A DNA stretch of 32,933 nt from Cyanobacteria bacterium M_surface_10_m2_179 (GTDB lineage Bacteria > Cyanobacteriota > Cyanobacteriia > PCC-6307 > Cyanobiaceae): the NCBI GenBank assembly GCA_016882545.1, contig VGPW01000012.1:1-32933 (forward strand), in the 5' to 3' direction. How positions within the stretch are numbered: position 1 is the first letter of the stretch; every line of letters starts with the position of its first letter. The notes below the pieces were generated by a model. It saw only the letters and a list, made by a program, of their open reading frames with translations. It searched no databases and was not told where the DNA came from. The position numbers were made by a program, and so were the translations under genes. This document shows positions 19,203 to 28,950 of the stretch, piece after piece.

Positions 19203-20114
19203 ATGGCTTCCTCCACCGGTCTGAACCTCACCCAGGCTCGCCTCGGCGTGCTCGGCGGCAGCGGGCTCTACGCCATGGAAGGGCTGGAGAACGTGCAGGA
19301 GCTCACGATCGACACCCCCTTCGGCGCACCCTCCGACAGCCTGCGGCTGGGAACCCTCGGCGGCATGGAGGTGGTGTTCCTGGCCCGCCATGGTCGCCAC
19401 CACACCTACCTGCCCACGGAAGTGCCCTACCGGGCCAACATCTGGGCGATGCGGTCGCTCGGGGTGCGCTGGATCCTCTCCCCCTCGGCGGTGGGGTCGC
19501 TGCAGGAGCAGGTGAAACCGCTCGACATGGTGGTGCCCGATCAATTCATCGACCGCACCCATCAACGCCCGATCAGCTTCTTCGGTGAGGGCGCGGTAGC
19601 CCATGTGTCGCTGGCCGACCCCTTCTGCCCCAGCCTCAGCCGACTGCTGGCGGATGTGGCCGACAGCCTGATGCCAGCAGGCCGCAGCCTGCACCGCGGC
19701 GGCACCTACCTCTGCATGGAGGGTCCGGCCTTCTCCACCCGCGCCGAATCGAACCTCTACCGCAGCTGGGGCTGCTCGGTGATCGGCATGACCAATCACA
19801 CCGAGGCGCGTCTGGCCCGTGAAGCGGAGATCGCCTACGCCACCCTCGCCATGGCCACCGACTACGACTGTTGGTATGCCGACCACGACAGCGTCACCGT
19901 GGAGATGGTGATCGGCAACCTGCGCGCCAACGCCGAACTGGCCACCCAGATCGTGCGCACCACCGCCGAGCGCATTGGCGTCCAGCGCCCCTCAAGCCCC
20001 GCCCATCACGCCCTGCGCGATGCCCTGATGACACCGGCCGATCAGGTGCCCGTCGCCACCCGCCGCAAGCTTGATCTATTCACCGAGCCCTACTGGGGCT
20101 CAGCCCAAGGCTGA
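19203..20114 (+). CDS. mtnP: S-methyl-5'-thioadenosine phosphorylase
   Basis: 303 aa; [77 protein letters not shown]. Confidence 0.94.
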   Translation: MASSTGLNLTQARLGVLGGSGLYAMEGLENVQELTIDTPFGAPSDSLRLGTLGGMEVVFLARHGRHHTYLPTEVPYRANIWAMRSLGVRWILSPSAVGSLQEQVKPLDMVVPDQFIDRTHQRPISFFGEGAVAHVSLADPFCPSLSRLLADVADSLMPAGRSLHRGGTYLCMEGPAFSTRAESNLYRSWGCSVIGMTNHTEARLAREAEIAYATLAMATDYDCWYADHDSVTVEMVIGNLRANAELATQIVRTTAERIGVQRPSSPAHHALRDALMTPADQVPVATRRKLDLFTEPYWGSAQG

Positions 20115-21011
20115 GCGCAGCAGCCCACCGCTGCGGGTGAGCAGGTCTTGGGCTGCTGCAGCGCTGAGGCCCTTGCGGGCCATCAGCACGGCCAGCTTCA
20201 CCGAGCCGTCGCTGTCGCTGAGAAGCTGGCGGCCCTGCTCACGGCTCACCCCGGCCAGGTCGGAGAGGATGCGCAGGGCGCGGTCCTCGAGCTTGCTGTT
20301 GGTGACAGCCACGTCAACCATGCGGTTGCCGTAAACCTTCCCCAGCCGCACCATCACGCCGGTGCTGAGGATGTTGAGGGCCATTTTGGTGGCGGTGCCG
20401 GCCTTCAAACGGGTGGAGCCGGTGAGCACTTCCGGGCCCGTGAGCAGCCGGATGTCGATGTCGCAGGGCATCGGCACCTGCTCGGCGGACACGCAGGCCA
20501 TGGCGATGGCCAGGGCGCCGATGCTGCGGGCATGGCTCAAACCCCCGTGCACATAGGGGGTGGTGCCGCCGGCGGCAATCCCCACCAGCGCGTCCTGGCT
20601 GGTGAAGCCACGGACCTCCAGGTCGTCGCGGCCGGCATCGAACAGATCCTCGAGGCCCTCGGAACTGCACAGCAGTGCCGGTGCCCCGCCGGCGAGCACC
20701 CCCTGCACTAGCTCGGGGGGGCTGCAAAAGGTGGGCGGGCACTCGGCAGCATCCAGCACTCCCAGCCGACCGGAGGTGCCGGCGCCCAGATAAAACAGCC
20801 GGCCGCCGCCGCGCAGGCGCTCGGCGATGGCGTCGATGGCGGCCGAGAGCGCTGGCGCAGCAGCGGCCACAGCCTGCTGCGGGCGCCTGTCCTCTTCCAC
20901 AAACACCGCCACCAGGTCAGCGGTGCTGAGCGCATCCAGATCGGCGCTGAGCGGGTTGGTCTGCTCGGTGAGCAGATGGCCCCGCTGCACATCCGCGAAG
21001 GAGCCGCTCAC
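20100..21011 (-). CDS. murQ: N-acetylmuramic acid 6-phosphate etherase
   Basis: 303 aa; LFYLGAGTSGRLGVLDAAECPPTFCSPPELVQGVLAGG, VGIAAGGTTPYVHGGL, GPEVLTGSTRLKAGTATKMALNILSTG. Confidence 0.95.
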   Translation of the reverse strand: MSGSFADVQRGHLLTEQTNPLSADLDALSTADLVAVFVEEDRRPQQAVAAAAPALSAAIDAIAERLRGGGRLFYLGAGTSGRLGVLDAAECPPTFCSPPELVQGVLAGGAPALLCSSEGLEDLFDAGRDDLEVRGFTSQDALVGIAAGGTTPYVHGGLSHARSIGALAIAMACVSAEQVPMPCDIDIRLLTGPEVLTGSTRLKAGTATKMALNILSTGVMVRLGKVYGNRMVDVAVTNSKLEDRALRILSDLAGVSREQGRQLLSDSDGSVKLAVLMARKGLSAAAAQDLLTRSGGLLRSALG

Positions 21012-21415
21012 AGCAGCCCCTCAAGCCGGCGACGGAAATCCTCGAGCTCGGCGTTGCCCGTGCTGATCGGATCCTGCACCTCACCCGTGGCTTCGTCCTG
21101 CTCGCGCCAGGAGGTCACATCCATGTTTTTTTCCGGTGGAGCGATCAGCAACCGGTCTTCAGCCGTCTGGGGCAGGAAACCGGCGGGAACGAAGCGCGCC
21201 TCGTAGCCGGCGCTGGTGCAGAACTCCTCCATCTCGCGGCGCTCGATCGCCTCCACCGTGGGGGCGGGGAAATCCTGGGCCTCCAGCAGCCCGGCATACC
21301 GCTCAGCGTCGTCGCGGTCTTCAAACAACAGCACCACCGTGGTGCCATTCAGCTCGAGGGAATGGATGCCCTCATTGTCGCTGCCGGCATCGAACAGCAG
21401 GACGTGGACCGACAT
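21008..21415 (-). CDS. DUF3110 domain-containing protein
   Basis: 135 aa; MSVHVLLFDAGSDNEGIHSLELNGTTVVLLFEDRDDAERYAGLLEAQDFPAPTVEAI is characteristic of cyanobacterial DUF3110. Overlaps murQ by 4 bp. Confidence 0.8.
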   Translation of the reverse strand: MSVHVLLFDAGSDNEGIHSLELNGTTVVLLFEDRDDAERYAGLLEAQDFPAPTVEAIERREMEEFCTSAGYEARFVPAGFLPQTAEDRLLIAPPEKNMDVTSWREQDEATGEVQDPISTGNAELEDFRRRLEGLL

Positions 21416-21463
21416 CAGGGGGCGATTGCTGGCAGTCAGTGTCTCACTCCTGTCCGCTGCTGC

Positions 21464-22396
21464 TCAACGCTGTTCACCATCCAGTTCACCGGCCAGTTGC
21501 TGCAGTCGGCCATAGAGGGCTTCCTCCGCTTCCGTGAGCGCCTGGGGTACCACCAGGCGGATCTCCACCAGCTGATCGCCGCGTTGATCCGCCAAGCTCA
21601 TGCCCCGTTGGCGCAAGCGCAGCAAGCGCCCGCTGGAGGAGCCCGGCGGCACCCGCAGCTGCACGGGTCCATCGAGGGTGGGCACCACCACCATGCAGCC
21701 GAGGGCACCATCGGCCGGAGAAATATCGAGCTGGAACAACACCCGCAGCCCATCGATGCGCAAGCCCTCCTCGGTGCGCACCCGCAACTGCAGAAAGTGA
21801 TCGGCACCGCCGGGCGCGACGCCCGCCAGGCGCAGTCGCCAGCCATCCCCCGCCAGGGGCGGCGTCCACACTTCCACGGCGGTGCCGTCGGGAAGCTCGA
21901 GTTCCACCCGTTCGCCGTGGAGGGCTTGATCCGGCGTGAGATCCACCACCGACTCGCAATCGGTGCTGGCCATCACCGGCGGCGGTGGAGCCGGCGCGGG
22001 GGTCACATCTCCGCGCGGTTCAGGGGCCGCCTGCCGCGGCTCAGGCCTCTCATCGTCGACGGAACGGCGACGTGGACGACCGAACAGCTCGGCGATGTAG
22101 TCGTCGAAGTGGGGGAAGCCGCTGGCGAAGGGATCCAGCCCCACCGCAGCAGCGTCCGCGGTATCCAGCCCCTGCTCCCATTGCTGGCGCCGTTTGGGGT
22201 CGCTGAGCACCGCATAGGCCTCGTTCACCGCCTTGAACTGCTCCTCGGCATGGGGATCGTTGCCGTTGAGGTCGGGATGCCAACGGCGGGCCTGCTGCCG
22301 GAAGGCCCGCTTCAGGGCCGCTGAATCAGCCCCCGGATCGAGACCGAGCACGGCCCAGTGATTCACAGCCGTCGTGCGCGGCGAGGTGCTGGTCAC
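21464..22396 (-). CDS. DnaJ-class chaperone (J-domain plus DnaJ C-terminal domain, no zinc finger); DnaJ3-like
   Basis: 310 aa; HWAVLGLDPGADSAALKRAFRQQARRWHPDLNGNDPHAEEQFKAVNEAYAVLSDPKRR (J domain with HPD). No CxxCxGxG repeats. Adjacent to dnaK. Confidence 0.9.
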   Translation of the reverse strand: MTSTSPRTTAVNHWAVLGLDPGADSAALKRAFRQQARRWHPDLNGNDPHAEEQFKAVNEAYAVLSDPKRRQQWEQGLDTADAAAVGLDPFASGFPHFDDYIAELFGRPRRRSVDDERPEPRQAAPEPRGDVTPAPAPPPPVMASTDCESVVDLTPDQALHGERVELELPDGTAVEVWTPPLAGDGWRLRLAGVAPGGADHFLQLRVRTEEGLRIDGLRVLFQLDISPADGALGCMVVVPTLDGPVQLRVPPGSSSGRLLRLRQRGMSLADQRGDQLVEIRLVVPQALTEAEEALYGRLQQLAGELDGEQR

Positions 22397-22401
22397 CCGG
22401 A

Positions 22402-24639
22402 TCAGTCCTCAGCCCAGGGATCGCCCTCAAAGGGAGCCGGGCGGCTGGGAGCGCGACGGCTGCTCAGCGAGCGCTCACGCTCGTCGGGCTCCTGGTCGTA
22501 GCGATCCTCGCGATCACGCTCCTGCTGGTCGTAATGAACATCGTCGTAACGGTCGTCGTCGTAACGAGGCTGCTCGAAACGCGACTGCTCGTAGCGAGGT
22601 GTCTGTTCGAAGCGCGGCTGCTGCTCGTAACGGGGTTGTTCGAAGCGCGGCTGCTCGTAGCGCAGCGACTGCTCATAGCGAGGCGTGCTCCACGAGGGTT
22701 CGCCCCAGGGATCCCGGGTGCGGCCGCGGCTGTCCCAGTCATCCCAGTCGTCGTCAGCGAACAACTCGTCTTTGATCGAGCCGAGCGTGTTCTTCAATCC
22801 CTGCAGCGGACTGCTGTCCTGTTTGCGTTCGCTGGCGAGCCGGCGGTTCAGGCCATAGATCGCCTCCTGCAGCTGGCTCACCGCCAGGTCGAGATCGGCC
22901 AGATCACCGGAGGCGAGCTGATCCTGCACATCGCGCACGGCGATCTCAACGGCCCGTTGCTGGCGCTCGGCGCCATAGGGCCCCAGCTCCAGGGCAGCAT
23001 CCCGCAGCCGGCGCTCGGCCTGGGCCACCAAGGTTTGCGCCCGATTGCGGCGATCGATTTCGGCTTTGCGGCGCCGGTCTTCGCTGGCCTTCTGCTCGGC
23101 CTCCTCGATCAGCTGATTGATCTCTTGCTCGCTGAGGTTGGAGCCGCCCTGGATGCTCACGCTCTGCTGGCGGCCCGTGGTGCGGTCGGTGGCCGACACC
23201 TGCAGCAAGCCGTTGGCATCGATGTCGAACGACACCTGCACTTGGGGCACCCCACGCGGTGCCGGCGGAATGCCAGAAAGGCGGAAGCGGCCCAGGCTCT
23301 TGTTGCCCTCCGCCATCTGGCGCTCGCCCTGGAGCACGTGAATCTCCACCGAGCTCTGGTTGGCCTCGGAGGTGCTGAACAGATCGCTCTTGCGCACCGG
23401 GATCGAGGTGTTGCGGGGAATCAACACCTTCATCACCCCACCGATCGTCTCCAGCCCGAGCGAGAGGGGGGTGACGTCGTTGAGCATCAGATCGCGCAGC
23501 TCGCCGGTGAGGATCCCCGCCTGCACCGCCGCCCCGATCGCCACCACCTCATCGGGATTCACCGATTGGCAGGGCTCCAGCGGAATCAGGGTGCGCACCA
23601 TCTGCTGCACCATCGGCATGCGGGTGGAGCCACCCACCAGCACCACATCGTCGATGTCTTCGGCGGCCAGGCCTGAATCCCGCAGGGCGCGTTGCACCGG
23701 CCGCAGCAGGCGATCCAGCAGATCCGGGCAGAGACCTTCGAAGGTGCTGCGCTCCAGGGTGGTTTCGATGTGGAGCGGACCGGCCTCGCCCGTGGCGATG
23801 AAGGGCAGCGAGATCGGGGTGCTCTGCACACCGCTCAGTTCGATCTTGGCCTTCTCGGCAGCTTCGGTGAGGCGCTGCAGGGCCTGGCGATCGCGGCGCA
23901 GGTCGAGGTTGTGCTCCGCCTGGAAAGCATCGGCCAGCCAGTCGACGATGCGGCGATCCCAGTCGTTGCCGCCCAGCTGGGTGTCACCGCTGGTGGCCTT
24001 CACATCAAACACGCCCTGGGCGATGCGCAGCACCGACACGTCAAAGGTGCCGCCGCCCAGGTCGAACACCAGCACGCGCTTCACCGTGCTGCGGTCAAAG
24101 CCGTAGGCCAACGCCGCCGCCGTGGGCTCGTTCAGGATCCGCTCCACGCTGATGCCAGCCAGGCGGCCGGCATCGCGGGTGGCCTGGCGCTGGGCGTCAT
24201 TGAAATAGGCGGGAACGGTGATCACCGCCGCTTCCACCGGCTCACCCAGATAGGTGCTGGCGTCATCCACCAACTTGCGCAGGATGCTGGCCACCAGCTC
24301 CTCCGGCGCGTATTCCCGCTCGGTGGCGGGACACACCACGCGCACGTTGCCCTGGTCGTTGGCCCGCACCGTGTAAGGCACCGAGAGGCTGCCGTCGTCG
24401 AGCTCGTCCCACTGGCGGCCCACAAACCGCTTGAGGTTGGCGAAGGTGTTGCGGGGGTTGAGCACCAACTGGCGCCGGGCGAGCTGGCCCACCAGCAGCT
24501 CCGAGTCTTTGCTGAAACCCACCACCGACGGCGTTGTGCGACCGCCCTCCGCGCTGGCAATCACCTGCGGGCGACCACCCTCCAGCACCGCCACCACCGA
24601 ATTGGTGGTGCCCAGGTCGATGCCAACGATCCGTGCCAA
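22402..24639 (-). CDS. dnaK: Hsp70 chaperone, DnaK3-like, with long charged repeat-containing C-terminus
   Basis: RIVGIDLGTTNSVVAVLEGG, VFDLGGGTFDVSVLRI, VVLVGGSTRMPMVQQMV. The canonical start appears to be TTG (LARIVGIDLG) at 24639; the ORF track extends to 24678. Pairing with the DnaJ gene resembles the cyanobacterial dnaK3-dnaJ arrangement. Confidence 0.95.
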   Translation of the reverse strand: MARIVGIDLGTTNSVVAVLEGGRPQVIASAEGGRTTPSVVGFSKDSELLVGQLARRQLVLNPRNTFANLKRFVGRQWDELDDGSLSVPYTVRANDQGNVRVVCPATEREYAPEELVASILRKLVDDASTYLGEPVEAAVITVPAYFNDAQRQATRDAGRLAGISVERILNEPTAAALAYGFDRSTVKRVLVFDLGGGTFDVSVLRIAQGVFDVKATSGDTQLGGNDWDRRIVDWLADAFQAEHNLDLRRDRQALQRLTEAAEKAKIELSGVQSTPISLPFIATGEAGPLHIETTLERSTFEGLCPDLLDRLLRPVQRALRDSGLAAEDIDDVVLVGGSTRMPMVQQMVRTLIPLEPCQSVNPDEVVAIGAAVQAGILTGELRDLMLNDVTPLSLGLETIGGVMKVLIPRNTSIPVRKSDLFSTSEANQSSVEIHVLQGERQMAEGNKSLGRFRLSGIPPAPRGVPQVQVSFDIDANGLLQVSATDRTTGRQQSVSIQGGSNLSEQEINQLIEEAEQKASEDRRRKAEIDRRNRAQTLVAQAERRLRDAALELGPYGAERQQRAVEIAVRDVQDQLASGDLADLDLAVSQLQEAIYGLNRRLASERKQDSSPLQGLKNTLGSIKDELFADDDWDDWDSRGRTRDPWGEPSWSTPRYEQSLRYEQPRFEQPRYEQQPRFEQTPRYEQSRFEQPRYDDDRYDDVHYDQQERDREDRYDQEPDERERSLSSRRAPSRPAPFEGDPWAED
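22525..22690 (-). repeat. Degenerate in-frame repeat encoding R[Y/F]EQ units in the DnaK C-terminus
   Basis: Encodes TPRYEQSLRYEQPRFEQPRYEQQPRFEQTPRYEQSRFEQPRYDDDRYDDVHYDQQ; seven R[YF]EQ units, then degenerate [R/H]YD units. Confidence 0.85.
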
Positions 24640-24729
24640 CTGACTGCTGCGCCCCCGGGATTGTTGCCTAACGCCCAACGGTAACGGGCCTGAGCCAGAC
24701 CTTTAGATTTGGCCCAGGTAAAGATCCCC

Positions 24730-25683
24730 ATGGCAGCGGGTGTGCGCCCCGAACTCTTCTCGCAGCGGCGGCGCCCCCTCTGGGAGCTGCTGATCGATCG
24801 GGGCTTCCACAAGGTTGTGGTGTTGCTGGCCGCTGTGGTGGGGCTGGTGCTGTTCGGGATCCTGCTCACCGTGGTGGGGGGATCGCGGGAGGCCGTGCTG
24901 CGCTTCGGCCTCGGCTTCATCACCAATTCCGATTGGGATCCGCTGGCGGAGCACTACGGCGCCTTCACCGCCATCTACGGCACCCTGGTGAGTTCGCTGC
25001 TGGCCCTGCTGATCGCCGTGCCGCTGGGGGTGGGAACAGCGGTGTTCCTCACGGAAAACATCATTCCCCTGGCGGTGCGTCAGGTGCTTGGCGTGATGGT
25101 GGAGCTGCTGGCGGCGATTCCTTCGGTGGTGCTGGGCCTCTGGGGCATCTTTGTGATGGAGCCCTTCCTGCGGCCCGGATTGGAAACCCTGCACCGGCTG
25201 CTGGGCTGGATTCCATTCTTTTCCACCACGCCCCAGGGCCCGGGCATGGCCCCGGCGGTGCTGATCCTGGTGGTGATGATCCTGCCGATCATCACGGCCA
25301 TCTCCCGCGATTCGCTGATGCAGGTGCCGATCAGCCTGCGCCAGGCCGCCTACGGAGTGGGCAGCACCCGCTGGGGCGCAATTGTTCAGGTGATCCTGCC
25401 GGCGGCGCTGTCGGGCATCACCGGTGGCGTGATGCTGGCGTTGGGTCGGGCCATGGGCGAAACCATGGCCGTCACGATGTTGATCGGCAACTCCAACACC
25501 TTCAGCCTCAGCCTGCTGGCGCCCGCCAACACCATCTCCTCAATGCTCGCCAACCAGTTCGGTGAGGCCGACGGCCTGCAGGTGTCAGCGTTGATGTATG
25601 CGGCCCTGGTGTTGATGCTGCTCACCCTGGCGGTGAACCTGCTGGCCCAGCTGGTGGTGCGCCGCCTCAGCCTGAAGATGTGA
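24730..25683 (+). CDS. pstC: Phosphate ABC transporter permease PstC
   Basis: MAAGVRPELFSQRRRPLWELLIDRGFHKVVVLLAAVVGLVLF..., FITNSDWDPLAEHYGAFTAIYGTLVSS, LSGITGGVMLALGRAMGETMAVTMLIGN. The ORF track starts at TTG 24709; ATG at 24730 is preferred. Confidence 0.95.
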   Translation: MAAGVRPELFSQRRRPLWELLIDRGFHKVVVLLAAVVGLVLFGILLTVVGGSREAVLRFGLGFITNSDWDPLAEHYGAFTAIYGTLVSSLLALLIAVPLGVGTAVFLTENIIPLAVRQVLGVMVELLAAIPSVVLGLWGIFVMEPFLRPGLETLHRLLGWIPFFSTTPQGPGMAPAVLILVVMILPIITAISRDSLMQVPISLRQAAYGVGSTRWGAIVQVILPAALSGITGGVMLALGRAMGETMAVTMLIGNSNTFSLSLLAPANTISSMLANQFGEADGLQVSALMYAALVLMLLTLAVNLLAQLVVRRLSLKM

Positions 25684-25691
25684 GCGCCGCG

Positions 25692-26573
25692 ATGACGTCC
25701 TTCACCCGAGGCTCCCTCACCCTCCAGCCGAGCCTCCCCCGCAACCGCTGGAACCAACTGCTCACCCTTGTGGCGGGCCTGTTCACGGCCCTGGCGGTGC
25801 TGCCACTGATCGTGGTGATCGCCTATGTGCTGTTCAAGGGCGGCTCGCTGATCACGGTGCGGCTGCTCACCGAGCTGCCGCCTCCCCCCGGCCTGGAGGG
25901 TGGCGGCATCGGTAACGCGATTCTGGGCACCCTGCTGGTCACCCTGGTGGCCTCGCTGATCGCCGTGCCCGTGGGGGTGGGCTCAGGCGTTTATCTGGCG
26001 GAATACGCCAAGGGCGGCGCTTTCTCCCGCTTCGTGCGCTTCGGCGCCAATGTGCTGGCCGGCGTTCCCTCGATCATCTGCGGGGTGTTCGTGTATGGCC
26101 TGATCGTGAGCACCCGGGTGTTTTTCGGGCAGAGCTACAGCGCCATGGCCGGAGGCATTGCCCTGGCGGTGTTGATGCTGCCCACGGTGATCAAAACCAC
26201 CGATGAAGCCCTGAAGCTGGTGCCGCAGGAGCTGCGCTGGGGGGCGATGGGTGTTGGCGCCTCGCGCTTTATCACCATCAGCCGCATCACCCTGCCTGCA
26301 GCCTTTTCACCGATCGCCACCGGGGTGGTGCTGGCCATCGCCAGGGCGGCCGGTGAAACAGCTCCGCTGATCTTCACGGCCCTGTTCTCACCCTTCTGGC
26401 CGGAGGGGTTGTTCAACCCGATCGCCTCGATGTCGGTGTTGATCTACAACTTCGCGATCATGCCCTACGACGCCCAGATCGCCCTGGCCTGGGCCTCGTC
26501 GTTTGTGCTGGTGGTGATGATCCTGGCCGCCAATCTGCTGGCTCGCTGGCTGGGCCGCTTCAACCGTCCGTGA
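25692..26573 (+). CDS. pstA: Phosphate ABC transporter permease PstA
   Basis: [72 protein letters not shown] at 25680 is an alternative start. Confidence 0.95.
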   Translation: MTSFTRGSLTLQPSLPRNRWNQLLTLVAGLFTALAVLPLIVVIAYVLFKGGSLITVRLLTELPPPPGLEGGGIGNAILGTLLVTLVASLIAVPVGVGSGVYLAEYAKGGAFSRFVRFGANVLAGVPSIICGVFVYGLIVSTRVFFGQSYSAMAGGIALAVLMLPTVIKTTDEALKLVPQELRWGAMGVGASRFITISRITLPAAFSPIATGVVLAIARAAGETAPLIFTALFSPFWPEGLFNPIASMSVLIYNFAIMPYDAQIALAWASSFVLVVMILAANLLARWLGRFNRP

Positions 26574-27385
26574 GTCCCTCTGCTGTGTCGCTTCCGATGA
26601 CCGACTCCTCCACCTGCCTCGCGCTCGAGAACGTGAGCATCAGCTACAGCGGGCAGCTGGCCGTGAGCGGTGTGTTCATGAACATCCCCAGGGGCAAGGT
26701 CACCGCCTTCATCGGCCCGTCGGGCTGCGGCAAGAGCACGGTGCTGCGGGCGCTCAACCGCATGAACGACCTGATCGAGGGCTGCGCCCTCACGGGCCGC
26801 GTGGTGTTCGACGGCCACGATCTCTACGACCCGCGGGTGGACGCCGTGGAGGTGCGCCGCCGCATCGGCATGGTGTTCCAGAAACCCAATCCCTTCCCCA
26901 AGAGCATCTACGAAAACATCGCTTTCGGAGCCCGCATCAATGGCTTCCGCGGCGACATGGATGAGCTGGTGGAGCGAGCGCTGCGCAAGGCGGCGCTGTG
27001 GGATGAAACCAAGGACAAACTGCGCGAGAGCGGCTATGCCCTCTCCGGCGGACAGCAGCAACGGCTCTGCATCGCCCGGGCGATTGCCATTGAGCCGGAA
27101 GTGATCCTGATGGATGAACCCTGCTCCGCCCTCGATCCGATCTCCACCCTCAAGATCGAGGAGATGATGCACGAGCTGCGCAAGAGCTACACGATTGTGA
27201 TCGTGACCCACAACATGCAGCAGGCGGTGCGCGTCAGCGACTACACCGGTTTTTACAACGTAACGGCCCAACCGGGCAGCGATCGCAAGGTGGGTGCGCT
27301 GGTGGAATTTGCCGAAACCGTGAACATCTTCAACGCGCCCAAGCAGCAGGCCACCCAGGATTACGTCACCGGTCGGTTCGGCTAA
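26570..27385 (+). CDS. pstB: Phosphate ABC transporter ATP-binding protein PstB
   Basis: [23 protein letters not shown] (Walker A), [38 protein letters not shown] (signature and Walker B). The true start may be ATG near 26597. Confidence 0.96.
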   Translation: MSPSAVSLPMTDSSTCLALENVSISYSGQLAVSGVFMNIPRGKVTAFIGPSGCGKSTVLRALNRMNDLIEGCALTGRVVFDGHDLYDPRVDAVEVRRRIGMVFQKPNPFPKSIYENIAFGARINGFRGDMDELVERALRKAALWDETKDKLRESGYALSGGQQQRLCIARAIAIEPEVILMDEPCSALDPISTLKIEEMMHELRKSYTIVIVTHNMQQAVRVSDYTGFYNVTAQPGSDRKVGALVEFAETVNIFNAPKQQATQDYVTGRFG

Positions 27386-27410
27386 GCTCCAATCAGCACC
27401 GATTCGAACA

Positions 27411-27435
27411 TAAAAAAACCGCCTCGAGAGGCGGT
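27411..27435 (-). terminator. Intrinsic (Rho-independent) terminator downstream of the tRNA-Ser gene
   Basis: On the minus strand: ACCGCCT-CTCG-AGGCGGT followed by TTTTTT. Perfect 7-bp stem with a 4-nt loop and a T-tract. Confidence 0.88.
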
Positions 27436-27469
27436 GGGTCGTTCAGCGAATCGCTGGTGACCTGAAGAA

Positions 27470-27556
27470 CGGAGAGGGAGGGATTCGAACCCTCGATAGA
27501 GTTGCCCCTATACAGCATTTCCAGTGCTGCGCCTTCGACCACTCGGCCACCTCTCC
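27470..27556 (-). tRNA. tRNA-Ser (anticodon GGA)
   Basis: Minus strand GGAGAGGTGGCCGAGTGGTCGAAGGCGCAGCACTGGAAATGCTGTATAGGGGCAACTCTATCGAGGGTTCGAATCCCTCCCTCTCCG: 7-bp acceptor stem, anticodon stem CAGCA-CTGGAAA-TGCTG, long variable arm (class II), GAGGG-TTCGAAT-CCCTC T-arm. No encoded CCA. Confidence 0.95.
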
Positions 27557-27652
27557 GTGGGAGGGGGGCTTTTGCTGCGTCAACAGGTGACGCGGCTGCG
27601 CGGGGCAACATTGAGAATGTAGCAGTCACCACGTCCTTCGCCGGTTGCTGCC

Positions 27653-28018
27653 ATGGGCACCCATCCGATCACGGTTCACTGGCGCCAGGAAAACCGCACG
27701 ATCCGTCTGAACGTGCCGGAGGGCGACTACATCCTGCGCAGCTTCGAGCAGCAGGGCGAACCGCTGCCCTTCAGTTGCCGCAACGGCTGCTGCACCGCCT
27801 GTGCCGTGCGCGTGTTGGACGGTGTGATCGATCAACGTGAAGCCCTGGGCCTGTCGCGGGAGGTGCGCCGTGAGGGCTACGGCCTGCTCTGCGTGGCGCG
27901 GGCCACCGGCCCCCTCGAGGTGGAAACCCAGGACGAGGACGAGGTGTATGAGCTGCAATTCGGCCGCCATTTCGGCCGTGGCAAGGTGCGAGCCGGCCTG
28001 CCGCTGGATGAGGAATGA
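27653..28018 (+). CDS. 2Fe-2S ferredoxin (plant/cyanobacterial type)
   Basis: 121 aa; PFSCRNGCCTACAVRVLDG (C-x4-C-x2-C) and later LLCVARATGPLEVET (fourth Cys). Confidence 0.93.
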   Translation: MGTHPITVHWRQENRTIRLNVPEGDYILRSFEQQGEPLPFSCRNGCCTACAVRVLDGVIDQREALGLSREVRREGYGLLCVARATGPLEVETQDEDEVYELQFGRHFGRGKVRAGLPLDEE

Positions 28019-28920
28019 ACGAGAGCACGATGCAGCAGCGCCTCTCAGATCAGAGCTTTCAGGCCTCCGGCCTCAGCCTCACGGAGCTGGAGCGGTTGGC
28101 GGGCGTAGCCCGGCTGGCCGCTGAAGCCGGTGCCGCGGTGTTGCGACACCATTTCGGCCAGCTGGAGCGCGTGCGCGAAAAGGGCCGCGCCGGCGACTTG
28201 GTGACCGAGGCCGATGAGGCCGCCGAAAAGGCCGTGCTGGCTGTGTTGGAGCAGCACACCCCCGAGTTCGGGGTGTTGGCGGAAGAGAGCGGCCGCCGCG
28301 CCGGCTGGGGCTCGGCCCTGGAGTGGTGTGTGGATCCGCTTGATGGCACCACCAACTACGCCCACCGCTATCCCTTCTTCTGCACTTCGGTGGGGCTCAC
28401 CTGGAACGGTCAGCCCCTGCTTGGAGCTCTGGCGGTGCCGGCCCTGGATCAGCTCTATTGGGCCGCGCCGCAGCTGGGGGCCTGGTGCAACAACAGCGCC
28501 ATGGCGGTGAGCGGCTGTGAGGCCCTGAGCCAGTCGCTGCTGGTCACCGGCTTCGCCTACGACCGCCACCAGCGGCTGGACAACAACTACGCCGAATTCG
28601 CCTGGTTCACCCACCGCACCCGGGGCGTGCGGCGCGGCGGTGCAGCGGCGGTGGATCTGGCCTTCGTGGCCGAAGGCCGTCTCGATGCCTACTGGGAGCG
28701 CGGCCTGTCCCCCTGGGATCTGGCCGCCGGCGTGGTCCTGGTGGAGCAAGCCGGCGGTGTGGTTTGCGCCTACGACGGCGGCCCTGCACAGCTGGCGGAG
28801 GGGCGGTTGATCGCCTGCACCCCTGGCCTGCGCCAAGCCCTGATCGAGGGCCTGGCCGCCTGCAAGCCGCTCACGGGCGCCAGTTTCGGAGCGCCGGAAC
28901 TGGATCAGGCCACTCCATAG
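28015..28920 (+). CDS. Inositol monophosphatase family protein
   Basis: 301 aa; GDLVTEADEAAEKAVL, VLAEESG, WCVDPLDGTTNYAHRYPFFCTSVGL, SPWDLAAGVVLVEQAGG. Confidence 0.93.
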   Translation: MNESTMQQRLSDQSFQASGLSLTELERLAGVARLAAEAGAAVLRHHFGQLERVREKGRAGDLVTEADEAAEKAVLAVLEQHTPEFGVLAEESGRRAGWGSALEWCVDPLDGTTNYAHRYPFFCTSVGLTWNGQPLLGALAVPALDQLYWAAPQLGAWCNNSAMAVSGCEALSQSLLVTGFAYDRHQRLDNNYAEFAWFTHRTRGVRRGGAAAVDLAFVAEGRLDAYWERGLSPWDLAAGVVLVEQAGGVVCAYDGGPAQLAEGRLIACTPGLRQALIEGLAACKPLTGASFGAPELDQATP

Positions 28921-28950
28921 GATCGGCGGCAGTTTCGAAGCCCCGCCTCC

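Noticed and set aside
22525-22690. Possible CRISPR or minisatellite array
   Set aside because: Repeats are degenerate, in frame, without spacers, and encode the R[YF]EQ tail of DnaK; a coding repeat, not CRISPR.
23887-23894. HIP1 octamer GCGATCGC
   Set aside because: I noticed this one inside dnaK, but a reliable count across the window was not possible by eye, so no enrichment or depletion claim is made.
23692-24684. 330-aa and 380-aa plus-strand ORFs antisense to dnaK
   Set aside because: Shadow frames in a GC-rich conserved gene.
27418-27435. Bidirectional terminator serving pstB as well as tRNA-Ser
   Set aside because: The T-tract follows the hairpin only on the minus strand; the plus-strand side reads GGGTCG, so only the tRNA direction is supported.
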